A stretch of 64,000 nucleotides of DNA from Gulbenkiania mobilis. GTDB lineage: Bacteria; Pseudomonadota; Gammaproteobacteria; Burkholderiales; Chromobacteriaceae. This document shows, piece by piece, positions 11,438-20,108 of this stretch (its first letter is position 1; every line of letters starts with the position of its first letter). The notes below the pieces were generated by a model that was not told the DNA's origin, ran no database searches, and saw only the letters and a list, made by a program, of their open reading frames with translations. The stretch is taken from NCBI GenBank assembly GCA_004346645.1, contig SMDA01000005.1, positions 62,001 to 126,000 of the forward strand, written 5' to 3'. Position numbers and translations under genes: made by a program.

Positions 11438-12058
11438 ATGTTTACAGGAATCGTTCAGGGTATGGCCGAAGTCGTGGCCATCGAAGAGAAGGAAAACTTC
11501 CGCACCCATCGCGTTCGGCTGCCGCAGGGGTTGGCCGAAGGGCTGGCCGCCGGTGCCTCGGTGGCGCACAACGGATGTTGCCTGACGGTGACCCGGGTCG
11601 ATGGCGATCTGGTTGACTTCGATCTGATGCAGGAAACCCTTCGCCTGACCAATCTTGGCCTGCTGGGCGTAGGGGACCGTGTCAACGTCGAGCGCGCAGC
11701 GCGTTTTGGTGACGAGATCGGTGGGCATGCGATGTCCGGACACATCCTGGGCACCGCTCCGGTGGTGGACGTGCTCACCACGCCCAACAACTGCCAGGTC
11801 TGGTTCGAGGTTCCAGTGGGCTGGGCCCGTTACATCTTCACCAAGGGTTACATCGGCATCGACGGCATCAGCCTGACGGTGGGCGCGGTTGAAGGCCGAC
11901 GTTTTTGCGTGAACCTGATCCCCGAGACGCTCTCCCGCACCACGCTGGGCAGCCGTCGTCCGGGCGACCGCGTCAACATTGAGGTAGATCCGCAGACTCA
12001 GGCCATCGTCGACACCGTCGAACGCGTACTGGCGGCCCGCGACGCAGACTCCCGCTAA
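11438..12058 (+). CDS. ribE: Riboflavin synthase, alpha subunit
   Basis: 206 residues. Two repeated lumazine-binding barrels begin MFTGIVQGMAEVVAIEEKE and, near residue 98, MSGHILGTAPV. It dismutates 6,7-dimethyl-8-ribityllumazine to riboflavin. The ATG at 11438 gives the conserved MFTGI start; a longer frame upstream is not homologous. It is the first gene of a ribE-ribBA-ribH-nusB cluster. No FMN riboswitch fold was recognised upstream. One copy of the repeated word lies at 11530. The symbol ribC is used for the same enzyme in some species. Confidence 0.95.
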   Translation: MFTGIVQGMAEVVAIEEKENFRTHRVRLPQGLAEGLAAGASVAHNGCCLTVTRVDGDLVDFDLMQETLRLTNLGLLGVGDRVNVERAARFGDEIGGHAMSGHILGTAPVVDVLTTPNNCQVWFEVPVGWARYIFTKGYIGIDGISLTVGAVEGRRFCVNLIPETLSRTTLGSRRPGDRVNIEVDPQTQAIVDTVERVLAARDADSR

Positions 12059-12116
12059 CCCTCTTCACCCATATGCTCCGCTCCGCGCGGGGCCTAGCTA
12101 CCGGATGGACAGCGCC

Positions 12117-13229
12117 ATGAGCATTTCTCCGATCCAAGACATCATCGCCGATATCAAGGCCGGCCGCATGGTTGTCCTCGTCGACGCCGAAGACCGTGAA
12201 AACGAGGGCGATATTGTCATTGCCGCCGAACACGTTACCCCCGAAGCCATCAACTTCATGGCCAAACACGCGCGTGGACTGATCTGCCTTACCCTCAGCG
12301 AAGAGCGGTGCCGCCAGCTGAGCCTGCCCCTTATGGTCAGCCAGAATGGCACGCCGCATGGTACCAACTTCACTGTGTCCATCGAGGCGGCCGAAGGCGT
12401 TACCACCGGCATCTCCGCCGCAGACCGGGCCCGTACCGTGCAGGCCGCTGTGGCACGCCACGCCCGGCCGTCGGACCTGGTGCAGCCCGGGCACATTTTC
12501 CCGCTCAAGGCTCAGAAGGGCGGTGTACTGGTGCGGGCTGGCCATACTGAGGCGGGCTGCGATCTGGCCCAGTTGGCCGGGCTGGAGCCGGCGGCCGTCA
12601 TCTGCGAGGTGATGAACGATGACGGCTCCATGGCCCGCTTGCCGGAACTGATGACCTTTGCTGCCGAGCACGGACTGAAGGTGGGTACGATTGCTGACCT
12701 GATCCATTACCGCAGCCAGACTGAATGCCTGGTGGAGCGTGTGGGCCAGCGGCCGGTGGAGACCCCGTTCGGTGCCTTCGAACTGCACGTCTTCCGCGAT
12801 ACCACCACAGGGGCCACGCATCTGGCGCTGGCGAAGGGACGCATCGACCGCAGCCATCCCACGCTGGTGCGCGTGCATGAGCCGTTCTCGGCCATGGATC
12901 TGCTCGATCCTTTGGCCACTCCTCATACCTGGACGGTGCCCAATGCACTCGAAGCCATCGAGGAAGAAGGATGCGGAGTGGTCGTGCTGCTGCATCGTAC
13001 CGAAACCGGTGACACCCTGCTGGCACGGGCACTGCCCGGTGCGGGGCAGCCTGAAAAACCGCGCTGGGATAGCCGCAGCTTCGGCATCGGTGCGCAGATG
13101 CTCAAGGCGCTGGGGGTGGGTCGCATGCGTCTGATGTCCAGCCCGGTCAGCCTGCCCAGCATGCCGGGCTTCGGTCTGGAGGTGGTGGAGTTTTGCCAGC
13201 CTGAACATCTCTCGATCGAAATCGAGTAA
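12117..13229 (+). CDS. ribBA: 3,4-dihydroxy-2-butanone-4-phosphate synthase with degenerate GTP cyclohydrolase II domain
   Basis: 370 residues. The N-terminal half (1-200) is a complete DHBP synthase, with DAEDRENEGD, TPHGTNFT and AGHTEAGCD. The C-terminal half has the GTP cyclohydrolase II fold but lacks its zinc cysteines: where the family has a Cys-rich CLTGD...CDC segment, this protein reads VRVHEPFSAMDLL. It therefore likely supplies only the ribulose-5-phosphate branch, and a separate ribA is expected elsewhere. An ATG at 12105 is possible; 12117 fits the family start better. Confidence 0.92.
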   Translation: MSISPIQDIIADIKAGRMVVLVDAEDRENEGDIVIAAEHVTPEAINFMAKHARGLICLTLSEERCRQLSLPLMVSQNGTPHGTNFTVSIEAAEGVTTGISAADRARTVQAAVARHARPSDLVQPGHIFPLKAQKGGVLVRAGHTEAGCDLAQLAGLEPAAVICEVMNDDGSMARLPELMTFAAEHGLKVGTIADLIHYRSQTECLVERVGQRPVETPFGAFELHVFRDTTTGATHLALAKGRIDRSHPTLVRVHEPFSAMDLLDPLATPHTWTVPNALEAIEEEGCGVVVLLHRTETGDTLLARALPGAGQPEKPRWDSRSFGIGAQMLKALGVGRMRLMSSPVSLPSMPGFGLEVVEFCQPEHLSIEIE

Positions 13230-13271
13230 AATGCCCGGCTTTCCTAACGTTTCGATTGTCAGGGGTGTGCC

Positions 13272-13739
13272 ATGCTCGACGCGCTGAACCGCATTGTTCC
13301 GAATCTCGATGGCCGCGGGCTACGTATCGGGGTGGTGATGAGCCGCTTCAACGAGCCGGTCTGTGAGGGGCTGCGCGATGCGTGTCTGGCCGAGCTGGCC
13401 GTGCTGGGCGTTGGGGCACAGGATGTGACGCTGGCCACCGTTCCCGGGGCGCTGGAGATTCCTCTCGTGCTGCAGACGATGGCGGCAAGCGGGCGTTTTG
13501 ACGCGCTGGTAGCGCTAGGTGCGGTGATCCGTGGCGAGACTTACCACTTCGAGCTGGTCTCGAATGAGTCGGGCGCTGCCATCACCCGGGTGGGTCTGGA
13601 CGCACGTTTGCCCATCGCCAATGCCGTGCTGACCACCGAAACCGACGAGCAGGCCGAAGTGCGCATGCTCGAAAAAGGCCGTGATGCTGCCCGCGTGGCA
13701 GTAGAGATGGCCAATCTACAGAAGGCGCTGCGCGGCTGA
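13272..13739 (+). CDS. ribH: 6,7-dimethyl-8-ribityllumazine synthase
   Basis: 155 residues with SRFNEPV near the start, the [10 protein letters not shown] motif, [12 protein letters not shown] and a C-terminal helix. These are the hallmarks of lumazine synthase, which condenses the RibB product with the pyrimidine intermediate and feeds RibE. It sits 42 bases after ribBA and before nusB, the usual proteobacterial order. Confidence 0.97.
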   Translation: MLDALNRIVPNLDGRGLRIGVVMSRFNEPVCEGLRDACLAELAVLGVGAQDVTLATVPGALEIPLVLQTMAASGRFDALVALGAVIRGETYHFELVSNESGAAITRVGLDARLPIANAVLTTETDEQAEVRMLEKGRDAARVAVEMANLQKALRG

Positions 13740-13801
13740 ACCGGCCGGCGTCTTACCCGGCGGCCCCCGTGGCCGCCTGTTCTTTTGCAAGGACCCTCCG
13801 T

Positions 13802-14248
13802 ATGAAAACCGCCCGTCGCCGTGCGCGTGAATTTGCCGTGCAAGGCATCTACGAATGGCAGCTGAATCCGGACCGTCCGGCTTCGCTGATCGAAAAGCAT
13901 CTCAAGGAAAACGATTACTTCGTGAAGGCCGACGAGGCCCTGTTCCGCACCCTGCTGTTCGGGGTGCTGCAGCAGGCCGAAGAGCTGAACGGTCGTGTGG
14001 CTCGCTATTTCGAGCGTGCGCCCGAGGATGTCAATCCGGTGGAGAAGGCCATCCTGCTGATGAGCGCCCTGGAGCTGACGCAGCACCCCGAAACGCCCTA
14101 TCCGGTCATCATCAACGAAGCGATCGAGATCGCCAAGACCTTTGGCGGCACCGATGGGCACAAGTTCGTCAATGGTGTACTGGACAAGCTGGCAGCCGAG
14201 GTGCGTGCCGACGAGGTGGCAGCACAGAAGGCGCGGCGCCGCGACTGA
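13802..14248 (+). CDS. nusB: Transcription antitermination factor NusB
   Basis: 148 residues beginning MKTARRRAREFAVQGIYEWQ. It is the all-helical NusB fold, with NPVEKAILLMSALEL and INEAIEIAKTFGGTDGHKFVNGVLDK. It binds boxA RNA with NusE for rRNA antitermination. The start at 13802 gives the family N-terminus. A clear terminator follows directly, so transcription from the rib genes probably ends here. Confidence 0.97.
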   Translation: MKTARRRAREFAVQGIYEWQLNPDRPASLIEKHLKENDYFVKADEALFRTLLFGVLQQAEELNGRVARYFERAPEDVNPVEKAILLMSALELTQHPETPYPVIINEAIEIAKTFGGTDGHKFVNGVLDKLAAEVRADEVAAQKARRRD

Positions 14249-14267
14249 GCGGGCGCCCGGTCAACAG

Positions 14268-14291
14268 ACACCCGCCCAGGCGGGTGTTTTT
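14268..14291 (+). terminator. Rho-independent terminator after nusB
   Basis: A nine-base stem, ACACCCGCC (14268-14276) with GGCGGGTGT (14279-14287), is followed directly by a run of five T. It lies 20 bases after the nusB stop and 13 bases before thiL, so thiL either depends on read-through or has a promoter overlapping nusB. Confidence 0.85.
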
Positions 14292-14303
14292 GCATGAGCG
14301 TGC

Positions 14304-15263
14304 ATGAACGAATTCGAACTGATCCGCCAGTACTTCGCCCGACCCGCCACCGACGCGGTGCTGGGTGTGGGGGACGACGCAGCCCTCCTTCGGCCAACCC
14401 CTGGCTGTGAACTGCATGTGGCGGTAGACATGCTGGTGGAAGGGCGCCACTTCTTCGCCGACGTGGACCCTGCCGACCTGGGTCACAAGACGCTGGCGGT
14501 CAACCTGTCGGACATGGCAGCCATGGGGGCGGTGCCACGCTGGGCACTGCTGTCGCTCGCTTTACCCCGGGCGGATACAGGCTGGGTGAGCCGGCTGGCC
14601 TCCGGGCTCTTCGCCTTGGCGGGGCGTCATGGCGTCACCCTCGTGGGTGGCGACACCACGCGCGGCCCCCTTACGCTCTCCCTGACCATCCTCGGCGAGG
14701 CACCGGCCGGCACCGCGCTGCGCCGTGATGGGTCCCGTGAGGGGGACGACATCTGGGTGAGCGGCGAACTGGGGCTGGCGGCGCTGGCGCTTGCTCACCG
14801 GCTGGGGACGTTGGATGAAGAGCTGCCGGATGAGGTGAGGGGGTTGGCCGAAGCCCGCATGGACCGCCCTGAGCCCCGGGTGGCACTTGGCGTGGCCCTT
14901 CGCGGCCTGGCCCACAGCGCCATCGATGTTTCCGACGGGTTGCTCGCGGACCTGAGTCATATCGCCGCCGCCTCTGGTGTGGCCGGCGAGGTGTGGCTGG
15001 ACGCACTGCCAAGCCATCCGTGGATAGAGGCGCGCCGTGCCTGGTGCGCCGCGCTGCTCGCTGCAGGCGGTGACGATTACGAGCTGTGCTTCACCGCGCC
15101 GCGTTCGGCACGTGAAGCCGTCCTGCAGGCGGGAGCGCGCGCAGGCTGCCGGGTCAGCCGCATTGGCATGATCCATGCAGGGCAGGGGGTGGAACTACTG
15201 GATGCGCACGGTACGCCCTGTTATCTCGGAAGGAGCGGTTTTGACCACTTTGATACACCCTGA
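14304..15263 (+). CDS. thiL: Thiamine-monophosphate kinase
   Basis: 319 residues with the AIR-synthase-like fold: GVGDDAALL near residue 20, VDMLVEGRHFF, KTLAVNLSDMAAMGA, TLVGGDTTRG and AIDVSDGLLADL. It phosphorylates thiamine monophosphate to the coenzyme diphosphate. Two copies of the repeated word lie inside it (14389 minus, 14843 plus). Its end overlaps the pgpA start by 23 bases. Confidence 0.95.
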   Translation: MNEFELIRQYFARPATDAVLGVGDDAALLRPTPGCELHVAVDMLVEGRHFFADVDPADLGHKTLAVNLSDMAAMGAVPRWALLSLALPRADTGWVSRLASGLFALAGRHGVTLVGGDTTRGPLTLSLTILGEAPAGTALRRDGSREGDDIWVSGELGLAALALAHRLGTLDEELPDEVRGLAEARMDRPEPRVALGVALRGLAHSAIDVSDGLLADLSHIAAASGVAGEVWLDALPSHPWIEARRAWCAALLAAGGDDYELCFTAPRSAREAVLQAGARAGCRVSRIGMIHAGQGVELLDAHGTPCYLGRSGFDHFDTP

Positions 15264-15744
15264 CCGGCGCTTCCTGTTTGCCCACCCCGCCCATTTCCTG
15301 GCTTTGGGCTTTGGCAGCGGGCTGATGCGCCCGGCACCGGGTACATGGGGGACACTGGTGGCATTGCCGCTGGCCTGGCTCTGGTTCCGCTTCGGGGGCT
15401 CGCCTTTCCTGCTGGTACTGCTGTGCCTGCCGTTCTTCGGTCTGGGGGCTTGGGCGGCACGTGTCACCAGCCGCTCGCTGGGCGTGCACGATCATGGTTG
15501 TATCGTCTGGGACGAAGTAGTGGGCATGCTGCTGGTGCTGGCCCTGATCCCCGGTGACTGGCTCAGCTGGTGCATGGGTTTCGTGCTCTTCCGGCTCTTC
15601 GATATCTTCAAACCATGGCCGATCCGCTGGTTCGACGACCACGTGCATGGTGGAGCCGGCATCATGATCGACGATGTGGTGGCTGCCTTTCTCACCGTAC
15701 TGGTGTTTCTGGCGGTGCATCGCTGGCTGCCCTACCTCTTCTAG
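15241..15744 (+). CDS. pgpA: Phosphatidylglycerophosphatase A
   Basis: About 167 residues and membrane-embedded. Motifs are GFGSGLMRPAPGTWGT, HDHGCIVWDEVVGM and FRLFDIFKPWPI. It removes phosphate from phosphatidylglycerophosphate at the inner membrane. The start is placed at the TTG at 15241 because GGAAGGAG lies six to nine bases upstream and the sequence then aligns with the family; an ATG at 15175 would extend deep into thiL. The gene is translationally coupled to thiL. Confidence 0.9.
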   Translation: MTTLIHPDRRFLFAHPAHFLALGFGSGLMRPAPGTWGTLVALPLAWLWFRFGGSPFLLVLLCLPFFGLGAWAARVTSRSLGVHDHGCIVWDEVVGMLLVLALIPGDWLSWCMGFVLFRLFDIFKPWPIRWFDDHVHGGAGIMIDDVVAAFLTVLVFLAVHRWLPYLF

Positions 15745-15843
15745 TATGCCACGTGGGTTTTTTGGGGCTCGTCCAGGCTGTTGGCCCCGCAGTTGCTGGT
15801 GTTCGTGCTATCCTTCCGCCCCTTTTTGACGTCCTCACTCCGC

Positions 15844-16182
15844 ATGAAAGACGCCTGCGATCACTATACGCTGGACCTCCTGGGCAATGTCCGCAGCAAA
15901 CCGGGCAGAAAACCTCTGGGGGAAAAGGCGATGACCGTTGCTGAACGCAAGCGGCGCAGCAGGGCCCTGCGCCGCTACCGACTGCAGGAGCTGTCGGTGA
16001 CGGTGGAGTTGTCGCGCGATGCGCAGAAGGCGCTGGATAAAATGATCGAATGGTGGGGGGTCAGCAAGAAAGAGGCGATCAACCGCGCCTTGGTGATCGC
16101 CCTACAGTCGCAGACCGGCCGCACCGGCTCGCTCTTCGACGACCCGCCCCCAAGCGAGGCCAAGAAAAAGCGCCGCCCCTAA
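15844..16182 (+). CDS. Small basic protein with ribbon-helix-helix-like segment
   Basis: 112 residues from MKDACDHYTL. The N-terminus is basic (KPGRKPLGEKAMTVAERKRRSR). A segment near residues 62-95 (LSVTVELSRDAQKALDKM) resembles a ribbon-helix-helix DNA-binding fold. Similar small regulators occur near plasmid-type or integrated elements. A longer in-frame start at 15787 exists but looks non-homologous. It is convergent with the recombinase and shares a terminator with it. A DNA-binding role is inferred; targets are unknown. Confidence 0.6.
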   Translation: MKDACDHYTLDLLGNVRSKPGRKPLGEKAMTVAERKRRSRALRRYRLQELSVTVELSRDAQKALDKMIEWWGVSKKEAINRALVIALQSQTGRTGSLFDDPPPSEAKKKRRP

Positions 16183-16187
16183 TTCAG

Positions 16188-16215
16188 AAAACCCGGCTCA
16201 ATCGCCGGGTTTTTC
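16188..16215. terminator. Bidirectional terminator between RHH gene and recombinase
   Basis: A ten-base stem, AAAACCCGGC (16188-16197) with GCCGGGTTTT (16204-16213), carries A-rich and T-rich flanks and can act on both strands. It lies six bases after the RHH stop, and its loop contains the recombinase stop codon. Confidence 0.85.
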
Positions 16216-17358
16216 CTTGTCGGTGTCGGAGGCGCGTGAACGCAAGCTGTGCACGCCGCTGGCCGCATGGCGTGCCTCATCTTCGGTATGAAGATAACGC
16301 CGCGTGGTCTGCAGGTTGCTGTGGCGCAGGTTCTGGCTGACCACGATCAGGGGGACGCCGGCTTCCAGCTGGTGGGTGGCGGCAGTGTGGCGCAGCCAGT
16401 GGGTGGTGGCTTGCTTCAGCTGCTGGCAGATTCCTGGGTCGTCTGTACGCTGCGCTGCACGGCGGAACAGCTCCCGCACAACAAGGTAGATACCCTTGTC
16501 GCCCAGCGGCAACAGGGGCCCGGCTTTGCGCAGCGGGATCTGCGCGAGTAAGGGGGTATCTTCACCCGGCGCCGGTTGGGCGGGCAAGCCCAAACTTTGC
16601 CGGTAGCGCTGGCAAGCGGCCATCAGCTCTTCGCTACAGGGAATGCGTGCGATTTTGCCGCCTTTTCCCTGCACTGCCCACCACCACAAGCCTTTGCGTT
16701 CGAAAAGATCTCCCATGCGCGCGCCGGCCACCTCGCTGCGCCGCGCGCCTGTCAAATACAGCAGACTGATCAGCCACAGCGCCCGCTCTGCGTGCGCCTG
16801 CTCCCGGGCCGTTTCCCTGGGGAGGGTTGCCACGCATTCCAGCACCGCCTGCCAAGCGGTCTCGCTGAGAAATCGCTCCTGCGTGCGCTGCGTGGGTGGG
16901 GCTTTCTGTCGCAGCAGCCGGAACGGGTTGCCGCTGACGAACCCGGCATGGTTTAGATAGCTATACAGCCCGGCCAGAATGGTCTGTGCCTGATGCTGGC
17001 TTGCGGCAGAGAGCGGGCCGGTCAGGGGCCGCCAGTCAGGGTGGATGCGTGGGCGGCTAGGGCCGGTCCAGTGTGCTGGCGGCGCTGCCAGAAAAGCCCG
17101 GTAGGCAAGCACATCCTCACGTTTCACCGTCCCCAGTTTCAAACCCAGCTCCCTCAGCCACAGCAAAAAGCGCTCGGCTTCCTTGCGGTAAGCCGCCCAA
17201 GTGCGGGGGCGGTCTGCGTATTCTGCCAGCCAGATCGCTACTGCCTGCTCGTCGCTGCGGGCGGCAAGCAGGGGCGTTGCCGCTGCGTTCGAAGCCGACT
17301 CGACAGATGCGGTAGCCCAGGCAGGCGGAGCCAAGAGGGGAGTAGGGAAGGGGGGCAT
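16198..17358 (-). CDS. Tyrosine-family site-specific recombinase
   Basis: 386 residues. The N-terminal core-binding SAM-like domain is at about residues 40-165. The catalytic domain shows the tetrad pieces TGARRSEV (Arg), HWLRHTAA (His-x-x-Arg) and NLRHSNLQTTRRYLH (His and Tyr). It is therefore likely active. It is not XerC/XerD-like in length; a separate xerC is at 25387. It is divergent from a KfrA-like gene across an AT-rich spacer carrying an inverted repeat that could be its core site. Confidence 0.9.
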   Translation of the reverse strand: MPPFPTPLLAPPAWATASVESASNAAATPLLAARSDEQAVAIWLAEYADRPRTWAAYRKEAERFLLWLRELGLKLGTVKREDVLAYRAFLAAPPAHWTGPSRPRIHPDWRPLTGPLSAASQHQAQTILAGLYSYLNHAGFVSGNPFRLLRQKAPPTQRTQERFLSETAWQAVLECVATLPRETAREQAHAERALWLISLLYLTGARRSEVAGARMGDLFERKGLWWWAVQGKGGKIARIPCSEELMAACQRYRQSLGLPAQPAPGEDTPLLAQIPLRKAGPLLPLGDKGIYLVVRELFRRAAQRTDDPGICQQLKQATTHWLRHTAATHQLEAGVPLIVVSQNLRHSNLQTTRRYLHTEDEARHAASGVHSLRSRASDTDKEKPGD

Positions 17359-17417
17359 AGCGTTAAGATTAGTGGGTGATTTTCGTAGTGGAATGCGGCG
17401 TACTTTAACGCAAATTG

Positions 17418-17441
17418 TTCCGATAAGTTAAATTATCGGAA
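17418..17441. repeat. 9-bp inverted repeat with 6-bp spacer in AT-rich region
   Basis: TTCCGATAA (17418-17426) and TTATCGGAA (17433-17441) are perfect inverted arms around GTTAAA. The arm and spacer sizes match tyrosine-recombinase core sites and also regulator operators. It lies between the divergent recombinase and KfrA-like genes. A second small palindrome, ATGTATTACAT, is at 17470-17480. Confidence 0.6.
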
Positions 17442-17503
17442 ATAAAAACAGAAGATATGTAAAAAATTAATGTATTACATAATCTAATATCCAAACTTCT
17501 CTG

Positions 17504-17509
17504 TATAAT
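17504..17509 (+). promoter_or_regulatory. Candidate -10 box for the KfrA-like gene
   Basis: A perfect TATAAT lies 25 bases before the ATG, in a strikingly AT-rich stretch (17400-17515). No good -35 at the usual distance was found, so an activator or a weak -35 would be needed. AAGGAG lies five bases before the start codon. Confidence 0.5.
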
Positions 17510-17534
17510 GGCGAACGCCCTTTAAGGAGAACCC

Positions 17535-18599
17535 ATGGCGTCCGATATCTATGCCCGTATCCGAGCGGCCGCTGCCGAACTGGCCGCGGCCGGAATTTGG
17601 CCAACCGTCACCGAGGTGCGCAGCAGGCTCGGCAGCGGCTCGAATACCACCATCAATGCCACCCTCAAGGAGTGGCGACAGGAGTTCCTGGCTCGGATGG
17701 CCCTGACGGCCAAACGGCCCGACTGGCCCCAGGGGCTTGCTGCGGCATTCGACACGGTATGGCAGCAGGCCTGTCATGAAGCCGAATCCAACTTGGAACA
17801 GGCCCGTGCCGAAGCCCGGGCAGAGGCAGAGACCTTGGGGGTTGCATTAAAAGACGCGCAGGCGCGAGAGATCGAACTCGTGCACCGCAACGATGCGCTG
17901 GCTTCCAGTCTTGCGGAAAGTGAGGCCCAGCGGGCCCAGATGGCCGCTACCCTGGCCGAGCGCGAGGAGCTGCTCGCTCGCCAAGGGCGCGATCTTGAAG
18001 AGGCGCGGCGCACCCTGGCAGAGCTGGCCGCCCGAGAGGCTGCGCAGCGCCAAGAGCATCAGGAAAGGTTGGCCGAAGCCGAGGCCCGAGCCGAAATGCA
18101 GCTTGCCGCCGAGCGTGAGGCAGGGCGCAAACGGGAGGAGCTGGCTTACGAACGTCTGGAAGGCGTACGCGTCCGTCTCTACGAGCAGGTGGAAGAGGAA
18201 CGCAAGCTGATGAAGCAGTCGCTGACCTCGATGGAACGTCAGATGGCGCGCACGAAAGCAGAAGCGGAAACGCTCGAGGCTTCGCTAAGGAGCGCGCTTT
18301 CCGACAAGGATCGGGCCTTGGGTGCAGCCAATGCCGAAGCCGATGGTTTGCGGCGGCAGCTAGAGGAAGGTCGTACCCACCAGGATGCGCTTGAGCAGAC
18401 GCATCGGCAGATGCAGACTCAGCTGCTGGCTTTGCAGTCAGAGCTGGCCTTGTTGGCAGCTCGTCATCAGGCTGCTCTGGAACTGAAGGCAGAGCGGTTG
18501 CGGGACAGTCTGGCAGGGTTGGCCGAAAAAGAAGGCGGACTGGATGCGCGGCTTCGGGCAGTGCTGCTAGGCCTGGTGGACGACATCATGAAGCCCTGA
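17535..18599 (+). CDS. KfrA-like DNA-binding coiled-coil protein
   Basis: 354 residues. The N-terminal 110 match the KfrA-type DNA-binding domain (AGIWPTVTEVRSRLGSGSN, then TTINATLKEWRQEF). The remainder is one long Ala/Glu/Arg/Leu coiled coil up to about residue 340. Such proteins bind their own promoter and can organise DNA or assist partition on plasmids. Here it is chromosomal and paired with a divergent recombinase. Two copies of the repeated word (18068, 18518) suggest it has been resident for a long time. A strong AAGGAG sets the start. Confidence 0.85.
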   Translation: MASDIYARIRAAAAELAAAGIWPTVTEVRSRLGSGSNTTINATLKEWRQEFLARMALTAKRPDWPQGLAAAFDTVWQQACHEAESNLEQARAEARAEAETLGVALKDAQAREIELVHRNDALASSLAESEAQRAQMAATLAEREELLARQGRDLEEARRTLAELAAREAAQRQEHQERLAEAEARAEMQLAAEREAGRKREELAYERLEGVRVRLYEQVEEERKLMKQSLTSMERQMARTKAEAETLEASLRSALSDKDRALGAANAEADGLRRQLEEGRTHQDALEQTHRQMQTQLLALQSELALLAARHQAALELKAERLRDSLAGLAEKEGGLDARLRAVLLGLVDDIMKP

Positions 18600-18627
18600 C
18601 AGAGGGAGGGGCTGGGCAAGACAGTGC

Positions 18628-18656
18628 GCTGGTGCCGCGGCCGACACCAGCATTTT
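18628..18656 (+). terminator. Probable terminator after KfrA-like gene
   Basis: A seven-base stem, GCTGGTG (18628-18634) with CACCAGC (18645-18651), is followed by ATTTT. It lies about 30 bases after the stop and just before the convergent msrC end. The loop is GC-rich, so the fold is plausible but not certain. Confidence 0.55.
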
Positions 18657-18660
18657 CACA

Positions 18661-19149
18661 TCAGGCCGTGAACAGGTGGGTCAGCGAGGCTACGATGGCT
18701 TCCAAGTAACGGGCATCGGTTTCGTCGAACTGGCCGGGCGCGGTGGCGTCCACGTCCAGCACGCCCACCACGTCGCCTGCCGCATTCCTTAGCGGCACCA
18801 CAACCTCTGAGCGCGACAGCGACGAGCAGGCGATATGGCCCGGGAAAGCGTCCACGTCCGGCACCACCAGAGTACGGTTTTGCTGCCAGGCGGCGCCACA
18901 CACACCCTTGCCGAAGCCGATGCGCGTGCAGGCGATCGGCCCTTGGAAGGGCCCGAGGACCAATTCCCCGTTCTTTACCAGGTAGAACCCGGTCCACAGC
19001 CAATCGAAGGTGTGGTGCAGGGCTGCCGCCAGATTGGCCAGCGCAGCCACCAGATCGGTCTCGTGCACGACCAGTGCCTCGGTCTGCGGCAGCAGGGTAC
19101 GGTATTTTTCTTCCTTGGTTTCGCCCGAAACCAGCAGGCTCTCAGCCAT
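18661..19149 (-). CDS. msrC: Free methionine-(R)-sulfoxide reductase (GAF domain)
   Basis: 162 residues forming one GAF domain. The three family cysteines are present at about residues 74 (IACTRIGFG), 84 (GVCGAAW) and 108 (GHIACSS). These proteins reduce free L-methionine-(R)-sulfoxide with thioredoxin. The length matches E. coli YebR/MsrC. It is a single gene between convergent kfrA-like and phbB on the same strand. Confidence 0.9.
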   Translation of the reverse strand: MAESLLVSGETKEEKYRTLLPQTEALVVHETDLVAALANLAAALHHTFDWLWTGFYLVKNGELVLGPFQGPIACTRIGFGKGVCGAAWQQNRTLVVPDVDAFPGHIACSSLSRSEVVVPLRNAAGDVVGVLDVDATAPGQFDETDARYLEAIVASLTHLFTA

Positions 19150-19250
19150 GGGGGGTCTCCATTATCATGTTTTCCTTCACTGCCAAGCTTACCAGACTGG
19201 AACACGAAAAGACCCGGGTCTGTGCCGAACGCAAAAGGAGTCCGGCGCGG

Positions 19251-19991
19251 TTACATCATGTGCTGGCCACCATTGATGGAAAGGTTGGCGCCGGTCATGA
19301 ACGAGGCCAGGTCGGAGACGAGATAGGCCACCAGCGCCGCGACTTCCTCGGGCTTGCCCAGCCGGCCCACAGGGATCTGGGCGATGATCTTGTTGCGCAC
19401 GTCCTCCGGCACGGCCATGACCATGTCGGTACCAATGTAGCCGGGCGAGATGGTGTTCACTGTCACGCCCTTGCGTGCCACTTCCTGCGCCAGCGCCTTG
19501 GTGAAGCCGTGCATGCCTGCCTTGGCCGCAGAGTAGTTGGCTTGGCCGAACTGACCTTTCTGACCGTTGATCGAGGAGATGTTGACGATGCGGCCCCAGC
19601 CGCGCTCGGTCATGCTGTCGAGCACCGGCTTGGTCATGTTGAACAGCGAGTCGAGGTTGGTGCTGATGACCGCACGCCAGTCCTCCAGCGTCATCTTGCG
19701 GAAAGTACCGTCCCGTGTGATGCCGGCATTGTTGACGAGGATGTCGATCGGGCCGACCTCGCGGCTTACCGTCTGTGCCAAGGCCTCGCAGGCGGCTGCA
19801 TCCGTCACGTCGCAAGCATAACCGTGGACCTGATAGCCAGCGGCTTCCATCTCGGCTACCCAGGCTGCTTCCTTGCCGGGCTTGCTGCAGGTGCCCACCA
19901 CCGTGTGGCCGGCTTCGGCCAATGCGCGGCAGATGGCCGTTCCGATACCGCCCATGCCTCCGGTTACCAGTGCAATGCGGGGTGTAGTCAT
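19251..19991 (-). CDS. phbB: Acetoacetyl-CoA reductase (SDR family)
   Basis: 246 residues, the usual PhaB length. It has the Rossmann motif TGGMGGIG, NNAGITRDGTFRKM, the catalytic YSAAKAGMHGFTK and the C-terminal SINGGQHM. It makes (R)-3-hydroxybutyryl-CoA with NADPH for polyhydroxybutyrate. The start MTTPRIAL is chosen because GGAG lies nine bases upstream; an ATG 15 bases earlier lacks one. No phaC or phaA is in the window. A FabG-type role is possible, but the sequence favours PhaB. Confidence 0.9.
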   Translation of the reverse strand: MTTPRIALVTGGMGGIGTAICRALAEAGHTVVGTCSKPGKEAAWVAEMEAAGYQVHGYACDVTDAAACEALAQTVSREVGPIDILVNNAGITRDGTFRKMTLEDWRAVISTNLDSLFNMTKPVLDSMTERGWGRIVNISSINGQKGQFGQANYSAAKAGMHGFTKALAQEVARKGVTVNTISPGYIGTDMVMAVPEDVRNKIIAQIPVGRLGKPEEVAALVAYLVSDLASFMTGANLSINGGQHMM

Positions 19992-20108
19992 AAGTGTCGG
20001 CTCCATTTCTGTTCTAGTGGAAAGCGGCTACGGTACTGCTATGCCGTTATTCTTTTTTTACAGAATAGAAGCCAGCCTGAAGGAAGTAAATCCCCGAAGA
20101 CAAAAGGG

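Noticed and set aside
11271..12116. FMN riboswitch before ribE or ribBA
   Set aside because: No RFN-element conserved segments recognised; spacers are short.
17596..17605. TTTGGCCAAC and other one-mismatch copies of the repeated word (also near 19541 and 19915)
   Set aside because: Left out of the count to keep only exact copies; they may be decayed copies.
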